From the NCBI RefSeq assembly GCF_003967075.1, contig NZ_AP018664.1, positions 1,302,001-1,366,000 of the forward strand: a DNA stretch of 64,000 nt, read 5' to 3'. The notes below the pieces were generated by a model that did not search any database, had not been told where the DNA came from, and was given only the letters and a program-made list of their open reading frames with translations. This DNA comes from Sphingobium amiense. Its GTDB lineage: Bacteria; Pseudomonadota; Alphaproteobacteria; Sphingomonadales; Sphingomonadaceae. The translations under genes were made by a program, and so were the position numbers. Below, piece after piece: positions 35,392 to 44,258 of this stretch (the stretch's first letter is position 1; each line of letters starts with the position of its first letter).

Positions 35392-36180
35392 CTACTTCAG
35401 ATCGCGTAGTCCCGCGAGCAGGGCGGCCCGCGAGATTTCACCGACATGGAGCGCACGGATCACGCCTTTGCTGTCGACGAACAGCGTCGCGGGAAGCCCG
35501 GCCGAGCCGGTCGCGGCAGCTATGCGCAGGTCGCGGTCGAGATGGACGTGCGCCGCTTCAAGGCGCTTGCTGTCCAGCCACGCACGTACGTTGTCTGCAT
35601 CCTCGCCCTGATTGACAAGCAGGATCGGCACGGCCGAGTGTGCCGCTTCTACGACCATCATCGGCATTTCACGCTGGCACGGCGGGCACCAGGTTGCCCA
35701 GAGATTGACGACGAACGGCTTGCCCCGGCGATCGTCGAGCAGGCTCGTTCCGCTGTCCAGCGACTGGAGAACGATTCCTTGCGGTAGAGGTCGCTGCGCC
35801 GAGGCAAGGGCCGCTGCCGTGGCGCCGGATGTGACCGCGACGCAGCCCGCGAAGACGAGTGTCAAAGGTGCTAGGGCGCGAGATCGCCGTAGTGACACGC
35901 CCAGCACGATTGCGGCAGTCACCAGACCGGGGAGCGGCGAGAAACCTCCTTGCCAGACATAGAGGATGGTTGCGGGTTCGATGGCGAAGGCATGCCAGTT
36001 CTGCGCCACAAAACCCGCGCGAGCTGCAACGAGGCCAGCGAGCAATGCCCGCCACGCGGCCGTATCGCAATCCACGCCGCGACGGCGGCCTATCCAGTTC
36101 GCCGCCGCCAGGAAGGCGATGATCCCGAGAATCGCGAACAGCCGTTCCAACGCGAGCGCGAGAGGGCCGATGGCAATCAT
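35392..36180 (-). CDS. TlpA-type thioredoxin with LGT-like membrane domain
   Basis: A 262-residue protein. Residues 1-130 form several membrane helices with WRALLAGLVAARAGFVAQNW and VWQGGFSPLPGLV, resembling part of the prolipoprotein diacylglyceryl transferase fold but without its catalytic HGG. Residues about 140-262 form a thioredoxin domain with active-site WCPPC (Cys165, Cys168) and LPATLFVDSKG. It should reduce or isomerise periplasmic disulfides, with the membrane part as an anchor or electron conduit. It lies 12 bp after cydX, which suggests a role in thiol balance with CydDC or in oxidase maturation. Confidence 0.83.
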   Translation of the reverse strand: MIAIGPLALALERLFAILGIIAFLAAANWIGRRRGVDCDTAAWRALLAGLVAARAGFVAQNWHAFAIEPATILYVWQGGFSPLPGLVTAAIVLGVSLRRSRALAPLTLVFAGCVAVTSGATAAALASAQRPLPQGIVLQSLDSGTSLLDDRRGKPFVVNLWATWCPPCQREMPMMVVEAAHSAVPILLVNQGEDADNVRAWLDSKRLEAAHVHLDRDLRIAAATGSAGLPATLFVDSKGVIRALHVGEISRAALLAGLRDLK

Positions 36181-36192
36181 GATCCGTCGCGG

Positions 36193-36303
36193 TCAGGCCG
36201 CAATGTCCTCATCGGGATCGGCGTGGAATTCATGCCACATGCCGTTGAGGATACCGAACCCGACGGCGAGGCCCACGCCCAGAATCCAACTGAAATACCA
36301 CAT
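36193..36303 (-). CDS. cydX: Cytochrome bd oxidase small subunit CydX
   Basis: A 36-residue single-helix membrane protein beginning MWYFSWILGVGLAVGFGI, followed by a short acidic tail ending DPDEDIAA. The Trp-rich start and helix, the position directly after cydB (14 bp) and the length match CydX/CbdX, which stabilises the heme sites of the bd oxidase. The ribosome site is AAAGGA. It is too short for routine gene finding but well supported by context. Confidence 0.88.
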   Translation of the reverse strand: MWYFSWILGVGLAVGFGILNGMWHEFHADPDEDIAA

Positions 36304-36317
36304 GGAAAGTCGTCCTT

Positions 36318-37466
36318 TCAGTAATAGTCGGGGTTGGTGTCGACATCGCGCAGCGTGATGCGGCCGAACAGGACCTTGTAGACCCAGGCGGTGTAGAGCA
36401 GGATGATCGGCAGGAAGATCACCGTCACGGCCAGCATGATGAACAAAGTCACATGGCTGGACGAGGCGTTCCAGACCGTCAGGCTCGAGGCCGGGTCGAT
36501 CGAACTGGGCAGGATGAACGGGAACATCGAGAGGCCCACGGTCGCGATGATGCCGATCGCGCCGATCGATGAGCCGCCAAAGGCCAGAACCTCGCGGCCC
36601 TTGCGGATGCCGATCCACGCCAGCAGCGGCCCCGCGAAGCCGAGGATCGGGGCGATCAGCATCCAGGGATGGGCGCCATAATTGTTGAGCCAGGCCCCCG
36701 GCGCCGCGACCGTTCCCGACAGCAGCGGATTGGACGGGCCGAGCGGATCGGCCGCATGGGTCAGGCGGAAGCCCATGCCCATTTTCGCGACCATGACCCC
36801 GCCCAGCGCGAACAGCAGGATCGACGCGACCGCCGCGACCTTGCCGAAGGCGCGCGCGCGGTCATGCACGACGCCGCGTTCGATCTTGATCGCAAGCCAG
36901 CTCGCGCCGTGCAGCACGATCATGGCGACCGAGAGCAGCCCGGCGACCAGCGAGAACGGATGGAACAGGCCGAGCAGGCTGCCCTCGTAGAAGGAGCGCA
37001 GATCGCTATCGAGCCGGAAGGGGATGCCGGTCAGGACATTGCCGACCGCGACGCCGAACACCAGCGCAGGCACGAACCCGCCGACGAACAGCGCCCAATC
37101 CCAGCGCGAGCGCCATGTGGCATCGGGCTTCTTCGAGCGGTATTTGAAGCCCACGGGCCGCAGGATGAGCGCGGCGAGGACGAGGAACATGGCCAGATAG
37201 AAGCCCGAGAAGCTGACCGCATAGACGAACGGCCAGGCCGCGAAGATCGCGCCGCCGCCGAGGATGAACCAGACCTGGTTGCCTTCCCAGGTCGCGCCGA
37301 TCGAGTTGATGACGAGACGCCGTTCGGCGTCGGTCTTCGCGACGAAGGGCAGCAGCGCGGCGGTGCCGAGGTCGAAGCCGTCGGTGAGAGTGAAGCCGAT
37401 CAGGAGGACGCCCATCAGCAGCCACCAGATCAGCCGGAGCGTTTCATAGTCGATGGGAGGTGCCAT
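36318..37466 (-). CDS. cydB: Cytochrome bd ubiquinol oxidase subunit II
   Basis: A 382-residue subunit of the high-affinity terminal oxidase. It has the typical LRLIWWLLMGVLLIGFTL start, GFDLGTAALLPFV, INSIGATWEGNQVWFILGGG and HPWMLIAPILGF. CydB supports heme b595 and d binding with CydA. Start ATG follows AAGGAGA. The gene sits 12 bp after cydA and 14 bp before cydX. Confidence 0.95.
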   Translation of the reverse strand: MAPPIDYETLRLIWWLLMGVLLIGFTLTDGFDLGTAALLPFVAKTDAERRLVINSIGATWEGNQVWFILGGGAIFAAWPFVYAVSFSGFYLAMFLVLAALILRPVGFKYRSKKPDATWRSRWDWALFVGGFVPALVFGVAVGNVLTGIPFRLDSDLRSFYEGSLLGLFHPFSLVAGLLSVAMIVLHGASWLAIKIERGVVHDRARAFGKVAAVASILLFALGGVMVAKMGMGFRLTHAADPLGPSNPLLSGTVAAPGAWLNNYGAHPWMLIAPILGFAGPLLAWIGIRKGREVLAFGGSSIGAIGIIATVGLSMFPFILPSSIDPASSLTVWNASSSHVTLFIMLAVTVIFLPIILLYTAWVYKVLFGRITLRDVDTNPDYY

Positions 37467-37478
37467 GACCTGTTCTCC

Positions 37479-39065
37479 TTATTCGGCAGGGATGGGCGCG
37501 TAGCCGCTGTGGGTTTCGGGGGATGGCGCCGGAGGCCGATGCTGGTCCGGTCCCTTGCGGATTGCCGCCAGCATCAGCCGCACTTCGATGACGGCGAGCG
37601 CGCCATAGATCACCGTGAACCCGATGATCGTCGTCCAGAGCTGCGCGACGGTCAGGCTCGAGGCGGCAAGGAACGTCGGCAGAACGCCATCGATCGCCCA
37701 GGGCTGGCGGCCGATCTCGGCCAGGATCCAGCCAAATTCGATGGCGATCCACGGCAGCGGGATGACCCAGACCGCCGCGCGCAGGAAGGTGCGGCAGAAG
37801 CGGCTGTCGCAGTTCAGCTTGCGGATCGAAGCCATCCAGAAGGCGGCGCCGAAGAAGGCGATGAAGAAGAAGCCGAGGCCGGCCATCACCCGGAACACCC
37901 AGAACATCACCGGGACATTGGGCACGGTCGACCATGCGGCCTTTTCGATGTCCTGGGGCGTGGCTTGCCGCGGATCGGCGACGAAGCGTTTCAGCAGCAG
38001 GGCATAGCCAAGATCGGCCTTGGCTTCCTCGAATGCCTCGCGCGCGACCATGTCCTTCTGGTCCACCTTCAGCTTTTCCACCGCATCATAGGCCTTGATG
38101 CCGTTCTCGATGCGGTCCTGCGCCCTGGCGACCAGTTCGAAGATGCCGGAGACTTCGCCCGTCAGGCTGCGCGTGGAGATGAGACCGAGCACATAGGGGA
38201 TCTTGACCTCGAAATAGGTCTCGCGGTCGGCGACGCTGGGAAAGCCGACAACGGCAATGCCCGCGGGCGCGGGCTCAGTGTGCCACATGGCCTCGAGCGC
38301 GGCGAGCTTCATCTTCTGGTTATCGGTCAGCGCGTAGCCGCTTTCGTCGCCGAGCACGACGACCGACAGCGACGAGGCAAGGCCGAAGGCGGCGGCGACC
38401 GTGAAGCTGCGCCGCGCGACCGCGACCCACTTGCCCTTGAGCAGATACCAGGCCGAGACGCCCAGCACGAAAACGGAGGCGCAGACATAGCCCGCGCTCA
38501 CCGTATGGACGAACTTCGCCTGCGCGACCGGATTGAACAGCACCGCCATGAAGTCGGAGACTTCCATCCGCATCGTTTCGGGATTGAAGCGCGATCCCAC
38601 CGGATTCTGCATCCAGCCATTGGCGACGAGGATCCACAGCGCCGATAGGTTCGAGCCGAGAGCCACCATGAAGGTGGTGAGCAGATGCCCGACCCTGGAC
38701 AGCTTGTCCCATCCGAAGAACATGAGGCCCACGAACGTCGCTTCGAGGAAGAAGGCCATCAGCCCTTCGATGGCGAGCGGCGCGCCGAAGATGTCGCCGA
38801 CATAATGCGAATAGTAGGACCAGTTGGTGCCGAACTGGAATTCCATGGTAATGCCGGTAGCGACGCCCAGCACGAAGTTGATACCGAACAGCTTGCCCCA
38901 GAAGCGCGTGACGGTGCGCCAGATCTCACGGCCCGTCATCACATAGATGCTCTCCATGATGACGAGGATGAAGGAGAGGCCGAGCGTCAGGGGGACGAAC
39001 AGGAAATGGTAGAGAGCCGTCAGGGCGAATTGGAGGCGTGAAAGCTCGATCACAGCCATGTCCAT
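37479..39065 (-). CDS. cydA: Cytochrome bd ubiquinol oxidase subunit I
   Basis: A 528-residue subunit. The heme-ligand His20 lies in ALTALYHFLFVPLTLG, and EFQFGTNWSYYS and GDESGYALTDNQKMKLAALE (Q-loop) follow. The Q-loop is of the long Escherichia coli CydA type, containing EAMWHTEPAPAG and ENGIKAYDAVEKL, rather than the short cyanide-insensitive oxidase type. It oxidises quinol and reduces oxygen to water with high affinity. Start ATG 39065 follows AAGGAG; ATG 39059 is an alternative. The cydABX-tlpA-dps genes run leftward, and cydDC diverges from the same 90-bp promoter region. Confidence 0.95.
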   Translation of the reverse strand: MDMAVIELSRLQFALTALYHFLFVPLTLGLSFILVIMESIYVMTGREIWRTVTRFWGKLFGINFVLGVATGITMEFQFGTNWSYYSHYVGDIFGAPLAIEGLMAFFLEATFVGLMFFGWDKLSRVGHLLTTFMVALGSNLSALWILVANGWMQNPVGSRFNPETMRMEVSDFMAVLFNPVAQAKFVHTVSAGYVCASVFVLGVSAWYLLKGKWVAVARRSFTVAAAFGLASSLSVVVLGDESGYALTDNQKMKLAALEAMWHTEPAPAGIAVVGFPSVADRETYFEVKIPYVLGLISTRSLTGEVSGIFELVARAQDRIENGIKAYDAVEKLKVDQKDMVAREAFEEAKADLGYALLLKRFVADPRQATPQDIEKAAWSTVPNVPVMFWVFRVMAGLGFFFIAFFGAAFWMASIRKLNCDSRFCRTFLRAAVWVIPLPWIAIEFGWILAEIGRQPWAIDGVLPTFLAASSLTVAQLWTTIIGFTVIYGALAVIEVRLMLAAIRKGPDQHRPPAPSPETHSGYAPIPAE

Positions 39066-39138
39066 GGCAAGACTCCTTGCGTTCCGGCCCGGCTTCCATG
39101 GGTGTCCTGAGTCGGTTGAAAAGATTATGATTATTCGT

Positions 39139-39154
39139 TACTCGTAATTGAGTA
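39139..39154. promoter_or_regulatory. Inverted repeat in the cydA-cydD divergent promoter
   Basis: TACTC and GAGTA are inverted copies separated by six bases, just before the cydD ATG in an AT-rich patch (TTATGATTATTCGTTACTC). It may be an operator for cydDC or the divergent cyd genes. No FNR-type box was seen. Confidence 0.35.
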
Positions 39155-39155
39155 T

Positions 39156-40739
39156 ATGAGCAACCCGTTAGATAGACAGGCTGCGGCCCTTTTCTGGATC
39201 GGCGACAGCGGCGCGGCGATCCTCATGGCGGCGGCGCTGGCCGGAGCCGTGGCATCAATGGAGCAAGGGGCGGGGCAGGGCCATCTTGCGCTTGCCGCGG
39301 GCGGACTGATAGCCGCCGCCCTGCTTCGCGCCGGGATGCAGATCGGTGCGACCAACGCCGGCGAAGCGGCTGCTATGCGCGTCAAGACGAACTGGCGCCA
39401 GCGGGTGTATCCAGGCATTCTCGTCGCCGCGCCGGGGGATCGCCGGATGCTGGGCGAGGCGGTCGCCGATGCCGTCGACCGGATCGAGGACCTGGGCGGC
39501 TTCCATGCCCGCTTCCTGCCGCTGCGCCGCGCCGCGGTCCTGTCCCCGCTCATAATCGCGATTGCTGCCGTATTTGGGAGCTGGGTCGCCGGCGTGATCA
39601 TGCTCGCGACGCTGATTCCCTTTGCCATGGGCATGGCGCTCGCAGGAACGGCGGCCGCGCGGGCCGCCGCGCGCCAGCTCGATGCGCTGAGTCGCCTGTC
39701 GGGCCTGTTCGTCGACCGGGTGCGCGCGCTCCCGGTGATCGTCGCCTTCGCCGCGCAGGACCGTATCGGCCGCCACCTTGCCGACGCTACCCGCGAGGTC
39801 GCCGCGCGCACGATCGATGTGCTCAAGGTCGCCTTCGTGTCGAGCGCGATCATCGAGTTCTTCGCGGCGCTGTCGGTGGCGCTGGTCGCGCTCTATTGCG
39901 GCTTCAACCTGCTCGGCATCCTGCCCTTTCCGGCTCCCGAAAAGCTGACCCTGGGCCAAGCCCTGTTTGTTCTTGTCCTCGCGCCGGAATTCTATCTTCC
40001 CATGCGCCGCCTTGCCGCCGCCTATCACGACAAGCAGGTCGGGGAGGCTGCGGTGGAACGCCTTGAAGCGCTCGCGCCCGCTTCTCCGCCCGCGCCGAAA
40101 CCCGCGATCGAAGGGCCGCCAGCGCTGCGCTTTGACGGCGTGGTGATCGACTATGGCGAGACGGCCATCGGTCCCTTCACGCTGGATATCCCGGCGGGCA
40201 CCAGCCTTGCCCTGCGCGGAAGCACCGGGGTCGGCAAATCGAGCCTGCTCCATGCGCTGCTGGGGCTGGCCCCCATTGGTGGGGGACGGATTCTGGTTGA
40301 CGGCCGGGATGCGGCCGAGGTTGCGCTTCCCGGCCATGTCGGCTGGGCGGGCCAGACGGTTGCGTTCGTCCCGGGCACGCTGGCCGACAATATCCGTCTT
40401 GCGCGTCCCGATGCCGACGATGCGGCAGTCGAAGCCGTGGCCCATCTGGCAGGCCTTGGGCCGATGATCGAAGCGCGCGGACAGGGATTGGCCTTGCCGC
40501 TCGATCATCGCGGGTCGGGCCTGTCCGGTGGGGAACGCCGGCGCGTCGGCATCGCGCGCGTGTTGCTCAAGGACGCGCCGCTCTGGCTGCTCGACGAACC
40601 GACCGCGGATCTCGACGCGGGATCGGCGGCCGACATCGCCGGGATACTGGCGTCCGCCGCAAAGGGCCGCACGGTCCTGATAGTGACGCACAGCGCCGAG
40701 CTGGCCGCGATCGCCACCAAAGAAATGGTGCTTTCATGA
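39156..40739 (+). CDS. cydD: Thiol reductant ABC exporter subunit CydD
   Basis: A 527-residue half-transporter. The N-terminal half has about six membrane helices (ALFVLVLAPEFYLPMRRLAAAY); the C-terminal half has Walker A GSTGVGKSSLL, signature SGGERRRVGIA and Walker B LLDEPTADLD. With CydC it exports glutathione and cysteine to the periplasm, needed for bd oxidase and cytochrome assembly. It is divergent from cydA and followed by cydC with a 4-bp overlap. Confidence 0.92.
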   Translation: MSNPLDRQAAALFWIGDSGAAILMAAALAGAVASMEQGAGQGHLALAAGGLIAAALLRAGMQIGATNAGEAAAMRVKTNWRQRVYPGILVAAPGDRRMLGEAVADAVDRIEDLGGFHARFLPLRRAAVLSPLIIAIAAVFGSWVAGVIMLATLIPFAMGMALAGTAAARAAARQLDALSRLSGLFVDRVRALPVIVAFAAQDRIGRHLADATREVAARTIDVLKVAFVSSAIIEFFAALSVALVALYCGFNLLGILPFPAPEKLTLGQALFVLVLAPEFYLPMRRLAAAYHDKQVGEAAVERLEALAPASPPAPKPAIEGPPALRFDGVVIDYGETAIGPFTLDIPAGTSLALRGSTGVGKSSLLHALLGLAPIGGGRILVDGRDAAEVALPGHVGWAGQTVAFVPGTLADNIRLARPDADDAAVEAVAHLAGLGPMIEARGQGLALPLDHRGSGLSGGERRRVGIARVLLKDAPLWLLDEPTADLDAGSAADIAGILASAAKGRTVLIVTHSAELAAIATKEMVLS

Positions 40740-42352
40740 GCCGCGCGGATATGGACCTGCTGCTCGCTGAAGCTATCGGCCCCGAACGCCGCGCCTTCCG
40801 AATCGCGGGCTTGCTTGCCTCCGCTGCGACAATCGCCGCGGTCCTGCTGCTGGGCCTGTCTGGATGGTTCATCACCGGCGCGGCACTGGCCGGGCTGGGC
40901 GGCGTGTTGGCCGCGCAGGGTTTCAACTACCTGGTGCCGAGCGCGATGATCAGGCTGCTCGCGATCGTAAGGACGACGGCGCGTTACGGCGAACGGCTCT
41001 ATGGCCACCGCGCGGCCTTGATGGCGCTCGCCGCGGTTCGCGCGCGCCTGTTCGACCGCATCCTGTCGGTGCGCGACGTGCGGGCCGTATCGGCGGGCGA
41101 TGCCGTGACGCGGCTCGTGCAGGACATCGGCGCGCTGGAGGACAATCTGGTCCGTAAGCCGGCATTGCCCGCCGCGTTCGCCGGCGCTGCCATCGGCCTT
41201 GCCCTTGCGTGGCTGGCCAGCCCCTGGACGAGCCTTGCCTTGCTGGCGTTGCTTGCCGGTCTTGTCCTCTGGGCGCATCTGGCGACCCCCCGCCTGCTGG
41301 CGAGCGCCGCGACCGATATGGCGGAGGCGCTGGCGCGGCTCAAGGCGAGCATGGTGGACTATGCCGCCGCTTCGCCCGAAATCCTTGCCTACGATCTCGC
41401 TCCGGCGATCGGGCGAAGCCTCGCGGTCGAGACGGCCGAGTTGGACAGCGCGCGACCTCGGTTCGCGCGCGGCGAAGCGATCATCGATGCGGGCCTCGTG
41501 TTGGGTGGGGGCATCGCCATGGGCGCGATGCTGATCTTCTCCCATGCCTCCCTGCCGGTGACGGTCCTTGCCGTGCTGGCGGCGGCGGGCGCGATCGAAG
41601 CGCTTTCCGGCTATGTGCGCGGGGTGTCGCGCGGCGCGCTGGTCGCGGCCGCCCTCTCGCGATTGGAGGGCATGGCGGGTCAACCGTCTGCGCCTGTCCG
41701 AAAGGCGACGGCATCCATGGCGCCCGCGCGGACCATTGCCTTTGACCGGGACGGCATGAATATCCGGATCATGGCGGGCGAGCGCTTGGGGATTTCAGGC
41801 AAATCCGGCAGCGGCAAGACCAGCCTTCTGGAAACGCTCGCTGGTATTCGGCCCGCTGGCGAGCATTGCGGCATTGCTCTTGATGACCAGCTTCTTGCTT
41901 CCCTGCCGTCCGAGGACGTGCGAGCGGCATTCGCGCTCTCGCCCCAGGATGCCCAGCTCCTGTCGGGAACCATCCGCGACAATTTGCGTGTGGCGCGCCC
42001 CGGCCTCAGCGACGAACGGCTTTGGGCGGCGCTGGAAGTCGCCTGCCTCGCTGTCGATATTCGCGCGATGCCGCATGGGCTTGACCAATGGGTCGGCGAC
42101 GGCGGAGCGCGGTTGTCGGGCGGCCAGCGCAAGCGGTTGTCGATCGCCCGCGCCTTGCTTGCCGGCAGGCCGTGGCTGCTGCTCGACGAGCCGAGCGAGG
42201 GGTTGGACATGGCGACGGAGGCGCGGCTTGCGGGCCACCTCGACGCGTGGCTTCGCGAGACAGGGACCGGAGTCGTGGTGGTGAGTCATCGACCGATTTT
42301 CTTGAGTCTCGTCGGCAAGGGTCGAACAATCAACTTGAAGGATCGCCGCTAA
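40736..42352 (+). CDS. cydC: Thiol reductant ABC exporter subunit CydC
   Basis: A 538-residue half-transporter partner of CydD. Membrane region first, then Walker A SGKSGSGKTSLLETL, signature LSGGQRKRLSIARALL and Walker B LLDEPSEGLD. The start overlaps cydD by 4 bp. Together the pair should export reductant for maturation of the oxidase and for the TlpA-type protein encoded in the divergent operon. Confidence 0.92.
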   Translation: MSRADMDLLLAEAIGPERRAFRIAGLLASAATIAAVLLLGLSGWFITGAALAGLGGVLAAQGFNYLVPSAMIRLLAIVRTTARYGERLYGHRAALMALAAVRARLFDRILSVRDVRAVSAGDAVTRLVQDIGALEDNLVRKPALPAAFAGAAIGLALAWLASPWTSLALLALLAGLVLWAHLATPRLLASAATDMAEALARLKASMVDYAAASPEILAYDLAPAIGRSLAVETAELDSARPRFARGEAIIDAGLVLGGGIAMGAMLIFSHASLPVTVLAVLAAAGAIEALSGYVRGVSRGALVAAALSRLEGMAGQPSAPVRKATASMAPARTIAFDRDGMNIRIMAGERLGISGKSGSGKTSLLETLAGIRPAGEHCGIALDDQLLASLPSEDVRAAFALSPQDAQLLSGTIRDNLRVARPGLSDERLWAALEVACLAVDIRAMPHGLDQWVGDGGARLSGGQRKRLSIARALLAGRPWLLLDEPSEGLDMATEARLAGHLDAWLRETGTGVVVVSHRPIFLSLVGKGRTINLKDRR

Positions 42353-42499
42353 TATAGGGATATCTGTAGCTGGCCTGGGGGCGGATCGATTTGGCGCGCG
42401 TAATCAAATCCATTCAATCCACGTCGCGCATAAGGAGGAGCCTATCTGCCGCGTTCATACTACCGTTCCCGATCGATTACCTTGCCGTGGAGTGATCAT

Positions 42500-43762
42500 T
42501 TGATATCGCTTGATATGGAACTGCTTCGTTCGCTTGCTGCGGCGCTCGCGGTAGGCGTGCTGATCGGTATCGAGCGAGGCTGGCGGCAGCGCGAGGCAGC
42601 GGATGGCAGCCGGGTCAGCGGTTTGCGCACCTTTGGCCTGCTCGGTCTTGCCGGCGGCCTTGCCAGCCATATGCCCGAAAGCCTTGCGGCGGTAATCGGG
42701 CTGGCGGTCACTGCCAGCCTGGTTCTTGGATATCGCAGCGAACAAGCCCGCACGGCCAGCCTGTCCATCACCAATACGTTGGTCGGCATTATCACCTTCG
42801 CCTTGGGATATATGGCCGGGCAGGGCCTGGTGAGCGAGACGCTGGCCGTCGCGGCGGTAACCACCTTGATCCTGACGCTCAGGCAGCAATCCCACGCCAT
42901 GCTCAAAGGGATGAGCCACAAGGAGGTCGAATCGATCGCCACGTTCGCGATCGTCGCGTTGGTCATCCTGCCGCTGCTGCCGGATGCGAGCTACGGCCCC
43001 TTTGAGGCCTGGAACCCGCGGCAAATCTGGATGGTCGTCGTCGTCGTGCTCGGACTCTCCTTCGCCGGCTATGTCGCCAGTCGTCGGCTCGGCGCGGACA
43101 AGGGGGTCATGATAACCGCTTTGTTCGGGGCATTGGTATCGTCCACGGCGGTCACTGTTGCCTATGCCCGGCGTTTGCGCGCCAATGATGGTCCGCAAGG
43201 CCCCTTGATTGCTGGTATTGCGCTCGCCTCGCTCGTGATGTTCGCGCGCGTCCAGATACTCTCTTTTACCCTCATCCCCTACGCCAGCACATCGCTCGCG
43301 CTTGCAATGGTTCCGGCTTTCGTCGTCGGCGGTCTGACAACCCTTCTGGCGCTACGCTCCAAGGTGGATGGTGATGGCGCCAGCGAGGTGAAGCTGGGCA
43401 ATCCGCTGGATTTCGGGCCGGCGCTTCTGCTGGCGGGCGCGGTTGCGTTGATTGCTGTCCCGGCACGTTGGGCGCTCGCGCGGTTCGGCGATCAGGGCAT
43501 TGTCGTTGTGCTTGGCCTTACGGGCATGTGGGATGTGGACGCAGCCGTACTCACGCTCGCGGGGCTGCCTGAGGATATGCTGAAACCCGACACGGCCGGA
43601 CTGGTGCTTGCGGTGCCCGTGCTCGCCAACACGATGTGGAAGGCTGTACTCACGCTGGTACTGGCAGGGCCATCAAAGCAAGGCTGGAAGGCGTCCGGCC
43701 CACTCTTCGCATCAGTTCTGGCATCTGCTGCCGGTATCGCCGCGCTCATGGTGTTTCGCTAG
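42500..43762 (+). CDS. MgtC/SapB-DUF4010 membrane protein
   Basis: A 420-residue membrane protein. The N-terminal region (LAVGVLIGIERGWRQRE, VSGLRTFGLLGLAGGL) matches the MgtC/SapB fold, and the C-terminal half the DUF4010 region (SSTAVTVAYARRL, LLALRSKVDGD). MgtC proteins modulate ATP synthase or Mg homeostasis in virulence and starvation; the DUF4010 fusion is common in proteobacteria but uncharacterised. TTG at 42500 with GGAG seven bases upstream is the best start; TTG 42482 and ATG 42515 are alternatives. Confidence 0.85.
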   Translation: MISLDMELLRSLAAALAVGVLIGIERGWRQREAADGSRVSGLRTFGLLGLAGGLASHMPESLAAVIGLAVTASLVLGYRSEQARTASLSITNTLVGIITFALGYMAGQGLVSETLAVAAVTTLILTLRQQSHAMLKGMSHKEVESIATFAIVALVILPLLPDASYGPFEAWNPRQIWMVVVVVLGLSFAGYVASRRLGADKGVMITALFGALVSSTAVTVAYARRLRANDGPQGPLIAGIALASLVMFARVQILSFTLIPYASTSLALAMVPAFVVGGLTTLLALRSKVDGDGASEVKLGNPLDFGPALLLAGAVALIAVPARWALARFGDQGIVVVLGLTGMWDVDAAVLTLAGLPEDMLKPDTAGLVLAVPVLANTMWKAVLTLVLAGPSKQGWKASGPLFASVLASAAGIAALMVFR

Positions 43763-43888
43763 GAGCGATGAGCGGGCAGCTCGTGACTGGTTCGAAGCTG
43801 GTTCAGGTCCATTCCTGAGCGGGGATGCGCGCTTTCGTTGCTGGCCGTGAATTTGTGGCGACGCAGAGCCATGGCCGGCTATTGTCGT

Positions 43889-43917
43889 AAGGGCCGAACG
43901 CGCGGCATCCGGCCCTT
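43889..43917. terminator. Hairpin after the MgtC-like and YdcH genes
   Basis: AAGGGCCG and CGGCCCTT are perfect 8-base arms around a 13-base loop, between the convergent mgtC-like and ydcH genes. It may end transcription of either gene. No clear T-run is present. Confidence 0.5.
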
Positions 43918-43924
43918 GGGCAGA

Positions 43925-44167
43925 TCAGGCGGCCTGCGACAGGGCTTCGGCGATCTGATCCTTGATCGCGAGGCGGCGCTTGCGAAGTTCGGTCTCGTGA
44001 TCTTGCGAGGTCGGTTCGATATTGGTTTCAGCCACGTGGATTTCGTCATTCACGACATCATAATCGAGAAGAAGCTGCGCGAAGCGAGAGTCCGAAGCCT
44101 TCAAGGCGTGAATCTTGTCCATCTGACCGGGGAATTCCTCGCTCAGGGTGTGGGGGGTATTCGACAT
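43925..44167 (-). CDS. YdcH-family (DUF465) protein
   Basis: An 80-residue helical protein. It begins with SEEFPGQMDKIHALKASDSRF and has LLLDYDVVNDEIHVAE followed by a second helix KRRLAIKDQIAEALSQ. YdcH proteins are small coiled-coil-type proteins of unknown function. The start follows AAGGAG. Not clearly linked to its neighbours. Confidence 0.82.
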   Translation of the reverse strand: MSNTPHTLSEEFPGQMDKIHALKASDSRFAQLLLDYDVVNDEIHVAETNIEPTSQDHETELRKRRLAIKDQIAEALSQAA

Positions 44168-44258
44168 AATTACTCCTTTGATGAAACTATGATATATAGC
44201 GAATTCGCGGGTGGCCGCACCCGTTTATGTCTGGGGCTGGTCACTTTGTTTTCGCCGA

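Noticed and set aside
36669..38648. Plus-strand open frame opposite cydB and cydA
   Set aside because: The minus-strand frames have full cyd motifs; the plus-strand product is low-complexity and unrecognised.
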